From the NCBI GenBank assembly GCA_963742725.1, contig CAVUMX010000003.1, positions 1 through 64,000 on the forward strand: a DNA stretch of 64,000 nucleotides. Direction: 5' to 3'. The stretch is from CAVVAL01 sp963742725. Its GTDB lineage: Bacteria; Actinomycetota; Actinomycetes; Mycobacteriales; Cryptosporangiaceae. The notes under the pieces were generated by a model, which was not told the DNA's origin, did not search any database, and saw only the letters and a program-made list of their open reading frames with translations. Each line of letters opens with the position of its first letter. Position 1 is the first letter of the stretch. This document shows, in pieces, positions 28,398-37,453 of this stretch. The position numbers and the translations under genes are program-made.

Positions 28398-30713
28398 ATG
28401 GCGGCGGACAACCCTAGCGATTCCGACTACGACGTCGAAAAGTACTGGTACAACAGCAACCTCTTTATGCCCCTTCTCAAGAAGGAAGAGTGGGAGCTCG
28501 TCAAGTTGGCGAAGTTGTATGACAAGGAGATCAAGGAGGCGGAGGCGAAGGGTGATACCGCTAAGGTAAAAGAGCTGAAAGGCATTCTCAACATCATCAA
28601 CATGGTCTGGATCGGGAGGTTCGAGAATCCACGGAAAAATAATGAAGCGCTCTGGCCGTTTGACGAGAAGGGAAACTACCTTTACGGCACCGAGCCGCCG
28701 CGCGGCAAGATTCCCCCCACGACACAACCAAATATCGGAGGTGGGGAGGAGAAGACTGAGCCGACCGGCTCGGACTATTCTAACTACACCCACCAGATGG
28801 TGATAAAGGCGATCTACGGCGACAAGTCCATCTTTCCGACGATGGAAAATGCCGCTGCACAGTTCAAGCACATCGGAATCCTGTTGGGCAATATCGCAGA
28901 GGAGTTCGAGAAAGGAACTCTCAGTCTCGTTGGCAAGGATGGCGAGGGAGGCTCGTGGAGTGGTGAGGCGGGCGAGATCATGACCAACCTCATGAGCGGC
29001 ATCCTGAAGTTTGTCAATGAGACGTCGAAGACCATAGACAGCACGTACTATTTCCCGCTGCTGAAAACTGCCTCGTCACTTCACTACGCCCAGAGCAAGT
29101 TCAGAAACGAATACAACAAGCAGGTCGATAGAACGCTGACGCACTGGGAGTCACTGCCTTACTCGGAGAGGACCGAAGCCCGCCTGAAGGGGTTCGAGGA
29201 CTACTTCTATCAGGCGGTGGACAACATGGCCCGCGACGTGATCGTCAAGCTGGCCATGGACTACTCCGACCACGGCGTTGAGATCGAGCCGGTCTCCACG
29301 AATGTGCCGTTCAAGACGCCCAAGAGCCCCGACGCCAACCTGAACAACAAAGATCTCGGCAAACAGCTCAACGACATTTTGAACAAGCAGAACAAGGACA
29401 TCAACAACTATCTGAAGGATCAGAACAAGGGGCTCAACGACTATCTGAAGGGTCAGAACAAGGGCCTGTCAGACTACATGAACGGTCAGAACAAGGGCCT
29501 GGAAGACTACATGAATGGCCTGAACAAGAATTTGAACAACAACCCTGACCTGGACAAGTTGAAGGGCAAGGGTATCGACACCAATGGTGACGGCAAGATC
29601 GACGGCTATGACACCAATGGCGACGGCAAGATCGACACTGGCCTGGACGGTAAGCCGGTGGGCGATCTTAAGAGGCTCCAGCAGGATGGCTTCGTCCCGC
29701 ACCTCAAGCAGGTTCAGAACCCGAACAACAACCTTGACCTGAACAAGGTAAAGGGCAAGGGTATCGACACCAATGGTGACGGCAAGATCGACGGCTATGA
29801 CACCAATGGTGACGGCAAGATCGACACCGACTTGAATGGTCTTAAGAAGATCCAGCAGGATGGCTTCGCCCCGCACCTTAAGCAGGTTCAGAACCCGAAC
29901 AACAACCTTGACCTGAACAAGGTGAAGGGCAAGGGCACCCCGATCGACGTAGACGGCGACGGGAAGCCCGATGGGTACGACACCGATGGTGACGGCAAGA
30001 TCGACAAGCCGCTGTCCCCGAACCAGAAGCTGATCGATTCCGACGGCGACGGAAAGCCCGACGGCATCGACACCGACGGTGACGGCAAGATCGACAAGCC
30101 GCTGTCCCCGAACCAGAAGCTGATCGATTCCGACGGCGACGGAAAGCCCGACGGCATCGACACCAATGGTGACGGCAAGATCGACAAGCCGCTCTACAAC
30201 CCGTCCCAGTACAAGCCGGGCGATTACAAAGTCCCGCCGCCGGTCGTCAATATCCCACCCACCAACTACCCGACGCCCAAGATCGACCCGAGCAAACCCC
30301 TGAAGTTCGACTTCCCGAAGTACAACCTGACGCCGGTTGACCCGAAGTCGTTCCCGAGCATCGGCAAGACGGCCGGCGGGCTGCTGTCGAAGGGCAAGCT
30401 GCCCATCAACCCCAGCACGGGCCTCGTGATTCCGCCGAAGCTGCAGAGCACGCCGGTGGTGAAGCCGAACGCGCACATCCTCGGCACCAACGTGCCCGGG
30501 CGGGTCGTCGCTGGCATTCCGGGGCGGTCGGGCGTGGGCACGGGGGCAGGCGGCATGCCGATGATGCCGATGTCACCTGGAATGGGAATGGGGCACGGCA
30601 ACCAGAACCAGAACAAGGACCGGGAGCGGGAGACCTGGCTCGTCGAGGACGAGGACATCTGGTCCTCCGACAGCACCGTCGCGCCCACCGTCCTAGGCCG
30701 CACCGAACCCTGA
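28398..30713 (+). CDS. Large WxG-type substrate with Asn-Gly/Asp calcium-loop-like repeats
   Basis: 771 residues. ATG 28398 is chosen because the earlier in-frame start would lie on its own ribosome site (AAAGGAGGTG). A helical region with GSWSGEAGE (about residue 190) resembles a WXG100-like domain. It is followed by five NKQNKxLNDYL-type 11-12-residue repeats and then DTNGDGKIDGYD-type repeats (nt 29570-30190) that look like EF-hand/dockerin/thrombospondin-type-3 calcium loops. A Pro-rich region leads to a Gly/Met stretch and the ending TWLVEDEDIW...VAPTVLG, a motif shared with the next gene. The first half is AT-richer than its neighbours. Probably exported by the ESX system. Confidence 0.75.
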   Translation: MAADNPSDSDYDVEKYWYNSNLFMPLLKKEEWELVKLAKLYDKEIKEAEAKGDTAKVKELKGILNIINMVWIGRFENPRKNNEALWPFDEKGNYLYGTEPPRGKIPPTTQPNIGGGEEKTEPTGSDYSNYTHQMVIKAIYGDKSIFPTMENAAAQFKHIGILLGNIAEEFEKGTLSLVGKDGEGGSWSGEAGEIMTNLMSGILKFVNETSKTIDSTYYFPLLKTASSLHYAQSKFRNEYNKQVDRTLTHWESLPYSERTEARLKGFEDYFYQAVDNMARDVIVKLAMDYSDHGVEIEPVSTNVPFKTPKSPDANLNNKDLGKQLNDILNKQNKDINNYLKDQNKGLNDYLKGQNKGLSDYMNGQNKGLEDYMNGLNKNLNNNPDLDKLKGKGIDTNGDGKIDGYDTNGDGKIDTGLDGKPVGDLKRLQQDGFVPHLKQVQNPNNNLDLNKVKGKGIDTNGDGKIDGYDTNGDGKIDTDLNGLKKIQQDGFAPHLKQVQNPNNNLDLNKVKGKGTPIDVDGDGKPDGYDTDGDGKIDKPLSPNQKLIDSDGDGKPDGIDTDGDGKIDKPLSPNQKLIDSDGDGKPDGIDTNGDGKIDKPLYNPSQYKPGDYKVPPPVVNIPPTNYPTPKIDPSKPLKFDFPKYNLTPVDPKSFPSIGKTAGGLLSKGKLPINPSTGLVIPPKLQSTPVVKPNAHILGTNVPGRVVAGIPGRSGVGTGAGGMPMMPMSPGMGMGHGNQNQNKDRERETWLVEDEDIWSSDSTVAPTVLGRTEP
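29570..30190 (+). repeat. DxNGDGKxDG calcium-loop-like protein repeats
   Basis: Repeats of the form D-T-N-G-D-G-K-I-D-G occur in pairs. The first two pairs are spaced by LDLNKVKGKG linkers and the later ones by KPLSPNQKLIDS. Asp/Asn at loop positions 1, 3, 5 and 9 match EF-hand/type-3 repeat ligands. Calcium binding is inferred from ligand positions only. Confidence 0.7.
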
Positions 30714-30742
30714 CCCAGATCCGCACATGAGAGGAGGTAGCG

Positions 30743-32686
30743 ATGGCCGGCACAGCACCGCCGCCCCTGACGGACTACAGCACCTACACCCTGGACGACG
30801 TCGTCCGGGTTCTGAGCAGCGCCGATCCGCAGACGTTCCTCGACAACGCGCAGTGGTTCGGTCGGGTCACCTCGCACCTCACGAACCTCGCGCCGCAGCT
30901 AGCCGGCGGGGTGAACAAGCTCGCCGGCCCCGGCGGCACGTGGATCGGATCGGGCGCGCAGGCGTTCGCCTGGATCGGCAACCTCGTGGCGACCTACATC
31001 GCGAACACGGCGCGCACGCTCAACAGCCCACCGCATGAGCAGCTGCTGCGGCAGATCGCTGACGCCCTGACCCGGGCACTCGCTCAGCTCCAGACACTGC
31101 TGTCGGAGTACAGCACCGCGAGCACGGAGCTGGAGAACTCGATCGCGACGATCGACCCGAAGAAGTACAAGGGGCCGAGCCCCGACTCGCTCCGCATCGA
31201 CCTTCGCGGCCAGGCCGACGACGCGGCACGGCAGATCCTCTGGCAGCTGGTCCGGGAGTACGAGGGGAACGGGCTCGCGTTCAATCAGGTCGGCACAGGA
31301 CCGGAATGGCAGAACGGGCGGGTGGGTTCGCCGGACGGGGCACCGCCGGCGCCGGTGTACCACAAGGCGACCGCCGTCAACGGTGCGCCGCCACCCGAGC
31401 CCATCACCGAGAACCTCATGACCACGGATGTCACCGGCCAACCCACTGTCGTGACGCTGCCTGGAGACACGTTCGGGTCTGGCGAGAACCCGTCCGGCGA
31501 GCAGCTGTTCACGCCGCCTGGCGATCAGCCGCTCACGCTGTCCACAGGGGACCAGCAGCTTGTCGTGCCGCCCCCGAGCGGCGAGCAGCTCGTGATCGAC
31601 GGCTCGCCCGACACCACGCTCACTGACACCGGCGCGGAGACACAGCTCGTCATCGGCGACCCCCTCGGGGTGGATACGGTGACCAGCCTGGGGGTGCCAG
31701 GGACCGGTATCCCCGGAGACGGCCTCACGCTGTCGTCCGGCGACGAGCTGCTGAACGGGACTGATCAGCCACTGCGCGGCACAGACCAGCAGGTCACGCT
31801 CGACCTGACCGAGGTGCAGCCCGTCGGGAACAACCTCGTCACGCCGAACGGCCAGCTGACTACCACGGCGCCCACGCCGGTCTTCGGCCTCACCGTGCCG
31901 CTGCCCATCACCGGGCGTGGTGGCACCAACCGGAGGCGGGACGACCGGCGACCCAGCCGCAACCTGGAGCTGGACCTCAGCAATATCACAAACGGCGCCC
32001 CCGGCCCGCTCGGCATCGGCCGCCCGGGGCAGGACCAGCCGCGGCCGGTGGACCTTACCGTTCCGAAGGGGCTCAACCTGACAGCCCTCGGGCGCCTCGA
32101 ACACGGCAAGCAGCGGCTCGACCTCACGGTGTCCGGCCGAGTCGACGGCACGGTGCGCGGCGAGATGTCCGTCCTGGGCCGGTCTGACCTCGTGCAGCCC
32201 ACGCCCAAAGTGGAGCCGCCCGCGATCACTCCCCGGATCGAACCGTCCACCGGAACGGGGCTGCGCCCGCCGATGGGCACGCCCGGTATCCCTGGGATGG
32301 GCGGCATGTTCTCCGGCACCTCTGGACGCGGCGTGATCGGCCGCAACGGCCGCGGCATGCCCAACCCGTTGCCGCTTGGTACCCAGCTAGGGAAGAAGAA
32401 GGATGAGGAGAAGCAGGAGCAGCGTATTACATGGCTCGTCGACGACGAGCTGGAGTGGCAGAACGAGACGGTTTCGGCGGACCACCGCGTCCAGCCGACC
32501 GCCGAGTCGCCCGCTCCGCTCGCTCCCAAGACCGTGATCGGTGTGCACGCCCCCGACGTCACGGGCGCCGGCGAGAGAGAGGGTTTCCATGCTCGAGCAG
32601 CACATCAGCGCATTGAGGCAGAAGGTGGAGAAGACCATGAGCGACAGAGCCAGCACGTAGCAGAAGGTGGAACAGCTCGGCGGTAG
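30743..32686 (+). CDS. Large WxG-domain type VII substrate-like protein with Asp-rich middle
   Basis: 647 residues, start ATG with GAGAGGAGG upstream. The N-terminal about 190 residues are helical with GTWIGSGAQAF (W-x-G turn) and a conserved start (LDDVVRVL), like larger WXG100/PPE-type substrates of actinobacteria. The middle is Thr/Gly/Asp-rich with PGDxxL-type beta-strand repeats. Near the C-terminus the motif TWLVDDELEW...PKTVIG matches the end of the preceding gene. The last about 50 residues, after VIGVHAPD, are basic/low-complexity and overlap a decayed second reading frame (32589-32729). The original stop may therefore have been lost and the tail extended. Confidence 0.75.
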   Translation: MAGTAPPPLTDYSTYTLDDVVRVLSSADPQTFLDNAQWFGRVTSHLTNLAPQLAGGVNKLAGPGGTWIGSGAQAFAWIGNLVATYIANTARTLNSPPHEQLLRQIADALTRALAQLQTLLSEYSTASTELENSIATIDPKKYKGPSPDSLRIDLRGQADDAARQILWQLVREYEGNGLAFNQVGTGPEWQNGRVGSPDGAPPAPVYHKATAVNGAPPPEPITENLMTTDVTGQPTVVTLPGDTFGSGENPSGEQLFTPPGDQPLTLSTGDQQLVVPPPSGEQLVIDGSPDTTLTDTGAETQLVIGDPLGVDTVTSLGVPGTGIPGDGLTLSSGDELLNGTDQPLRGTDQQVTLDLTEVQPVGNNLVTPNGQLTTTAPTPVFGLTVPLPITGRGGTNRRRDDRRPSRNLELDLSNITNGAPGPLGIGRPGQDQPRPVDLTVPKGLNLTALGRLEHGKQRLDLTVSGRVDGTVRGEMSVLGRSDLVQPTPKVEPPAITPRIEPSTGTGLRPPMGTPGIPGMGGMFSGTSGRGVIGRNGRGMPNPLPLGTQLGKKKDEEKQEQRITWLVDDELEWQNETVSADHRVQPTAESPAPLAPKTVIGVHAPDVTGAGEREGFHARAAHQRIEAEGGEDHERQSQHVAEGGTARR

Positions 32687-32729
32687 CGCACGATCCAAGA
32701 GGGCCCGCATGGCGCGCCGCAAGAACTGA
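32589..32729 (+). pseudogene. Decayed 5' copy of the YbaB-like gene (amber-interrupted)
   Basis: ATG 32589 opens MLEQHISALRQKVEKTMSDRAST, then a TAG at 32658, then QKVEQLGGSARSK and a stop at 32727. It aligns with the start of the intact gene at 32830 (MFEQQIAELVNQMEKATANF, then QEKVEQSTGSARSKN). The amber falls one residue before the aligned QKVEQ block. The copy overlaps the end of the upstream substrate gene. Confidence 0.75.
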
Positions 32730-32829
32730 CCCTTATGAGCGCCTCCCGCGTAGTGAGTCGACGACGCCAGAGCGCCGATCGGTGCGGAAATCCCAGAGCC
32801 GGCTACGGCCAGCGGAGAAGAGGTGTTCC

Positions 32830-33435
32830 ATGTTCGAACAGCAGATCGCCGAGTTGGTCAATCAGATGGAGAAGGCCACGGCCAACTTCGGCGCGACGCA
32901 GGAGAAGGTGGAACAGTCCACCGGTAGCGCGCGGTCGAAGAACCGCCTGGTCTCCGCGTCCGTCGACGCGCGGGGCAAGCTCACTGCCCTGACGTTCCAC
33001 AGCTCGGCATACAGGAGCATGGCCCAGGCCGAGCTCGCTGCGCTCGTCATGGAGACTGTCCGCGAGGCGCAGGCTGAGGCGGAGAGTCAGGTGCGGGCGG
33101 CCGTCGGCGCCGGCTTCCCCGCCGCGCTGCCGTCGCTAGGAGGCTCGTCGGGAAGCGGCTTCCTCCAGAAGATGGCGGCGATGGTGGCGAATCCGGCGGC
33201 CACGCCGGACGACATCTTCGCGATTTTCCAGCCCGCTGACCAGCCGGCGCTGACCGATCCCGCGCCGGCGAAGAAGCCCACGCCGACCACGCTGGCGGAG
33301 GCCAAGCCCGCGCTGACCAAGCCCGTCCAGGCCAAGACCGAGCCGGCAAAGGACGACGACGGCGGCTGGACCGGCGACCGCAAGGCCGCCAAGAGCGCCA
33401 AGCCGGTACGCGTGAGTCGCCGCGCGAAGGGCTGA
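32830..33435 (+). CDS. YbaB/EbfC-like protein of the ESX locus
   Basis: 201 residues from ATG 32830 (GAGAAGAGGTG upstream). Residues 1-95 match the YbaB/EbfC pattern: a helical start, then VSASVDARGKLTALTFHSSAYRS with the conserved SxDGxG-like strand turn, then AELAALVMETVREA. The remainder is an Ala/Pro/Lys-rich tail ending in basic SRRAKG. YbaB proteins are small dimeric nucleoid-associated proteins; relatives are common in actinobacterial ESX loci with unclear roles. A duplicated, broken copy of its start lies directly upstream. Confidence 0.8.
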   Translation: MFEQQIAELVNQMEKATANFGATQEKVEQSTGSARSKNRLVSASVDARGKLTALTFHSSAYRSMAQAELAALVMETVREAQAEAESQVRAAVGAGFPAALPSLGGSSGSGFLQKMAAMVANPAATPDDIFAIFQPADQPALTDPAPAKKPTPTTLAEAKPALTKPVQAKTEPAKDDDGGWTGDRKAAKSAKPVRVSRRAKG

Positions 33436-33508
33436 ACAGATTCACGCTGACCCTAATGGCCACCGGCTCCGTAGTGAGTCAGACGCGCGTTGAGAGGAGG
33501 CAGTGACG

Positions 33509-36500
33509 ATGAGCCGGCGAGTCTTGACGGTGTCCGCGACCCAGCCTGGGTGCTACCCGACGATCGGGAAGGCACTCGCCGAGGCTGCGAGCGGTTCGAT
33601 CATCAATATCCGGCCCGGTACGTACCGCGAGACGCTGGTCTTGACCGTGCCGGTCACGATCACCGCGGACGAGCGCCGGGGCAGCGTCATTGTCCAGCCT
33701 TCTACCGGTCCGGCTCTGGTCATGGGAACCGAGGCGGCGACGCTCTCAGGCGTGGTGCTCCGTAACGAGGACGCCGAGCGGCCGGCTGTCGACGTGGGCG
33801 TCGGCCGGCTGCGACTGGACGACTGCGAGATCCTGGCCCGCTCGTCCGCCGCCGTCTTCCTGCGCAACAGCGCTGAGCTGGTGATGCGCGACTGCCGTAT
33901 CGAGAATCCGTCTGGTGCGGGCATCGTCGCGATCGAGAACGCCAGCGGGCTGATCGAGCAGACGACGCTGGAGCAGATCGGCGGCTCGGCCATCGTCATG
34001 CGCTCCGGCGCCAACCCGACCATCCGTGACTGCACGATCACCGACGCGCGCGGCAACGGGGTCTGCGGTACCGACAACGCCCGCGGCACGGTGCAAGGCT
34101 GCACGATCTCCAACACCGGCAGCCCGGCGGTGGCCGTGGAGAAGCAGTCGACCACCCAGGTGCTGGAATGCACGATCCGTGACACATCGGACGTCGGCAT
34201 CTTCGTCACCAGCAGTGCCCGCCCGACCATCACCGACTGCGAAATCAGCGACACGGCCGGACACGGCCTGCTCGTCGGGGAGGGCGCTGACCCGCAGGTG
34301 AAAGGGTGTCGCATCAGCCGTACCCGGGGCAACGCGATCCAGGTGACCGGGCGGTCCCGCGGCACCTACACCGGCTGCGTGATCAGCGCGATCCCCGTGT
34401 CGGCGATCTGGGTCGGCGGCGCCAGCGACCCCGTGTTCACCGCGTGCAAGATCAGCGAATGCGACGACGCGGCGGTCACCGTCACCGACCGCGCCGCCGG
34501 CACGTTCGAGGAGCTGGAGATCCGCGAGGTGCGCCAGCACGGCGTCACGATCTCGGCCGGCGCCAACCCCCTGCTGCGCAAGCTGTCTGTTACGGACTGT
34601 CACGGTCACGGCATCGTGGTCGTGGAGGAGGGGCGGGGCCGGGTCGAGGACTCGGAGGTCGCCGACACCCACTACGCGGGGATGCGGACTGCCAGCGGCG
34701 GCAACCCGGAAGTACGCAACTCGAAGTTCCGGGGGAGCGCCGACGCGGGCGTGCTGATCGGCGCCCAGGGCCGCGGCGCCTTCAAGAACTGTGACATCGC
34801 CGGTGCGCGCATGTCCGGTGTCCTCGTCGAGGGCGACGGCGACGTCTCCATCACCGAGACCCAGATCCACGACTGTGAGGGCGCCGGCGTGCAGGTCAAC
34901 GCCGGCGGCGTCGGCTGGCTCACCGACTGCGAGATCTTCGCGAACAGTGGCGACGGCGTACTCGTGCACACCGACCAGCCGCTCACCCTCAAGGCGTGCA
35001 CCGTCCGGGACAACGCCGGTTCGGGCCTGCGCCAAACTGTACCGAACCCGCGCATGACCGTGGAGGAGCTGACCAGCCGGGACAACGCGAAGCAGGACGC
35101 GTACGGCACCCAGTCGTCCACCAGTGCGGCACCGGCCAAATCGTCCAAGAAGGGGACCGCGCGGGAGAAGCCTGAACCGGAGGAGGCCGTCTCGATCGAC
35201 GTCCTGCTCGGTGAGCTGGAATCGCTGGTCGGGCTGGCGGGCGTCAAGCAGGAAGTCGCGATGCTCGTCAACCTCCAGCAGCTCGCGCAGCGCCGCCGCG
35301 ACGCCGGCCTGCCCGCGCCTCCGATGGCGCGGCATCTCATCTTCGCCGGCCCGCCCGGCACTGGTAAGACCACGGTGGCGCGCCTCTATGGTCGGATCCT
35401 GGCCTCGCTCGGCACGCTCCGGCAAGGCCACGTGGTCGAGGTCGCGCAGGCGGACCTGGTCGCGAACATTGTCGGCGGCACCGCGATCAAAACCACGGAG
35501 AAGTTCGAGTCGGCGCTGGGCGGCCTGCTGTTCGTGGACGAGGCCTACACGCTGACCACCGAGGGCGCGGGTGGCTTCGGCCGCGAGGCCATCGACACCC
35601 TTGTCAAGCTCATGGAGGATCACCGCGATGACGTCGTGGTGATCGCCGCCGGCTACTCCCACGAGATGCGCAAGTTCCTCGCCGCCAACCCCGGGCTCGC
35701 GTCCCGGTTCACCCGGACCATCGAGTTCGACAACTACGACAACGCCGAACTGGTCACGATCGTCGAGATCTTCTGCCGCACTCACCACTACACCATGGAA
35801 TACGGCACCCGGCAGGCGTTGGAGGCGTACTTCGAGCGACTGCCCAAGGACGAGACGTTCGGCAACGGTCGCACCGCACGCAAGGTGTTCGAGGAGATGA
35901 TCGGGCTGCAGGCGCAGCGCCTCGCCGCCGCGCCCAGCGCCACCGCCAAGGACCTGACCACGCTGCTCCCTGAGGACGTCGGTGTGGTCGTCGGCGGCGG
36001 TGTCGGCGCGGGCGCGCGCAAGTCGAACCAGGCGACGGTCACCGACCTGCGCGCCAAGCTGGACGGCATGGTCGGCCTCGCGTCGGTCAAGCGCGAGGTC
36101 GGCAACATGGTGAACCTCCTCGCCTCGGCGCGTCGCCGGGAGGCCGCCGGGCTCCCGGCGCCCTCGCTGAGCCGTCACCTCATCTTCTCCGGCGCCCCGG
36201 GCACGGGTAAGACGACCGTCGCCCGCCTATACGGCGAGTTGCTCACCGCGCTCGGCGTGCTCCAGACCGGCCAGCTGATCGAGGTCGCACGAGGCGACCT
36301 GGTCGGCGAGTACGTCGGCCACACCGCCAAGCGCACCAAGGATGCGTTCGACCGGGCGCGCGGCGGTGTGCTGTTCATCGACGAGGCGTACACGCTCGCC
36401 TCCGGCGGCCAGTCCAGCACCGACTTCGGCCGCGAGGCCATCGACACCCTCGTCAAACTCATGGAGGACCACCGCGACGAGGTCGTCGTCATCGCCGCGG

Positions 36501-36841
36501 GATACACCGACGACATGGAACGGTTCCTTGAGGTCAACGCCGGACTCGCATCCCGCTTCTCACACCGCGTCGAGTTCGAGAACTACCAGCCGGACGAACT
36601 CGTGACAATCCTCGGCCACCACGCCGCCACGTCCGGGTACACCTGCGCACCCGAGACACACGACCAGCTGCTCGCGCACTTCCAGTCAGTCAAACGCGGC
36701 CGGGCTTTCGGCAACGGCCGCTACGCCCGCCAAGTGCTCGACACCATGATCACGCGCCAAGCCGGCCGGCTCGCCCTCCACGAAGACCCGTCCACCGAGG
36801 AGTTGCGCGCGCTGCTCCCCGACGACCTCGGCCAGTCGTAG
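33509..36841 (+). CDS. eccA: EccA-type double AAA+ ATPase fused to a right-handed beta-helix
   Basis: 1110 residues. ATG 33509 is preferred to GTG 33503 because AGAGGAGG (33493-33500) is 8 nt from it. Residues about 10-530 are parallel beta-helix repeats (recurring G-x-x-V/I...C-x-I...S/N) as in pectate-lyase-like proteins. Two CbbX/EccA-type AAA+ modules follow, with Walker A GPPGTGKT (614) and GAPGTGKT (895) and Walker B LLFVDEAYTL and VLFIDEAYTL. Mycobacterial EccA has a TPR domain plus one AAA+ module, so the beta-helix and duplicated ATPase are a variant design. EccA is a cytosolic ATPase thought to help release substrates from chaperones. A strong terminator follows. Confidence 0.88.
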   Translation: MSRRVLTVSATQPGCYPTIGKALAEAASGSIINIRPGTYRETLVLTVPVTITADERRGSVIVQPSTGPALVMGTEAATLSGVVLRNEDAERPAVDVGVGRLRLDDCEILARSSAAVFLRNSAELVMRDCRIENPSGAGIVAIENASGLIEQTTLEQIGGSAIVMRSGANPTIRDCTITDARGNGVCGTDNARGTVQGCTISNTGSPAVAVEKQSTTQVLECTIRDTSDVGIFVTSSARPTITDCEISDTAGHGLLVGEGADPQVKGCRISRTRGNAIQVTGRSRGTYTGCVISAIPVSAIWVGGASDPVFTACKISECDDAAVTVTDRAAGTFEELEIREVRQHGVTISAGANPLLRKLSVTDCHGHGIVVVEEGRGRVEDSEVADTHYAGMRTASGGNPEVRNSKFRGSADAGVLIGAQGRGAFKNCDIAGARMSGVLVEGDGDVSITETQIHDCEGAGVQVNAGGVGWLTDCEIFANSGDGVLVHTDQPLTLKACTVRDNAGSGLRQTVPNPRMTVEELTSRDNAKQDAYGTQSSTSAAPAKSSKKGTAREKPEPEEAVSIDVLLGELESLVGLAGVKQEVAMLVNLQQLAQRRRDAGLPAPPMARHLIFAGPPGTGKTTVARLYGRILASLGTLRQGHVVEVAQADLVANIVGGTAIKTTEKFESALGGLLFVDEAYTLTTEGAGGFGREAIDTLVKLMEDHRDDVVVIAAGYSHEMRKFLAANPGLASRFTRTIEFDNYDNAELVTIVEIFCRTHHYTMEYGTRQALEAYFERLPKDETFGNGRTARKVFEEMIGLQAQRLAAAPSATAKDLTTLLPEDVGVVVGGGVGAGARKSNQATVTDLRAKLDGMVGLASVKREVGNMVNLLASARRREAAGLPAPSLSRHLIFSGAPGTGKTTVARLYGELLTALGVLQTGQLIEVARGDLVGEYVGHTAKRTKDAFDRARGGVLFIDEAYTLASGGQSSTDFGREAIDTLVKLMEDHRDEVVVIAAGYTDDMERFLEVNAGLASRFSHRVEFENYQPDELVTILGHHAATSGYTCAPETHDQLLAHFQSVKRGRAFGNGRYARQVLDTMITRQAGRLALHEDPSTEELRALLPDDLGQS

Positions 36842-36863
36842 GTTGTCCGCCACATCCGTTCGC

Positions 36864-36903
36864 AATGGTGTGCCCCGTCCAGGGCTGGACGGGGCACACC
36901 ATT
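36864..36903. terminator. Bidirectional terminator after the ESX locus
   Basis: AATGGTGTGCCCCGTCCA and its exact complement form an 18-bp perfect stem with a GGGC loop, 22 nt after the eccA stop. It also lies 52 nt beyond the stop of the converging gene at 36956, so it can serve both directions. Confidence 0.9.
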
Positions 36904-36955
36904 CCTTACTTCAGGTGCGGTTGCGCGGCGTACATAGCCGAGCGCCGCTCGCTGT

Positions 36956-37396
36956 TTAGGGGCACCAGCCGAAGTATCCGCTGCAGTGACCGCTGATTCT
37001 GTCGTTCCACCAGTTGCCCGCGAGGTTCCACTGGTAGCCGGATGGCACCAGGGCCTGACTGCCGCCACGCCAGCAATGCTCGAAGAGGCGGAACCCAACC
37101 CCACTTCTGTTGCGGGTGCTGCTGATGGTGTCGTTCATGGTAATCCCTGGGGAGCCGTCCCGGGTGTCGCCGGCGAAGCAGTCGTCGTTCCAGAAGATGA
37201 CGTCCATGTAGCCTCCGAGTTTCCCGTCACTCCAGTAGCACAAGTTGCCCGAGGGGCACGCTTCGGCGCCCGCCTGGGCGGGGGCGGCGATGCCGACGAC
37301 CCCGGCGGTTCCGCCGAGGGTGAGCACCACAGCGGCGAGGATGCGCGCGAGTCTGCCGCGCCACTGGCCAGCGTGTGGGTGTTGTGTGTCTCGCAT
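36956..37396 (-). CDS. Secreted peptidase inhibitor I36-like protein
   Basis: 146 residues, start ATG 37396 with AAAGGTGT upstream. A signal peptide (about 1-42, ending APAQA) is followed by CPSGNLCYWSDGKLGG and NDTISSTRNRSG, the pattern of the small beta-gamma-crystallin-like I36 family of streptomycete secreted inhibitors. Several Cys suggest disulphides. Expected to act outside the cell; a protease target is not predictable. Confidence 0.8.
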   Translation of the reverse strand: MRDTQHPHAGQWRGRLARILAAVVLTLGGTAGVVGIAAPAQAGAEACPSGNLCYWSDGKLGGYMDVIFWNDDCFAGDTRDGSPGITMNDTISSTRNRSGVGFRLFEHCWRGGSQALVPSGYQWNLAGNWWNDRISGHCSGYFGWCP

Positions 37397-37453
37397 GATG
37401 ACACCTTTCAGTGCTGTTCCGGCTGTCGCCGGACCCGGTCGGATTGGCCGGGG

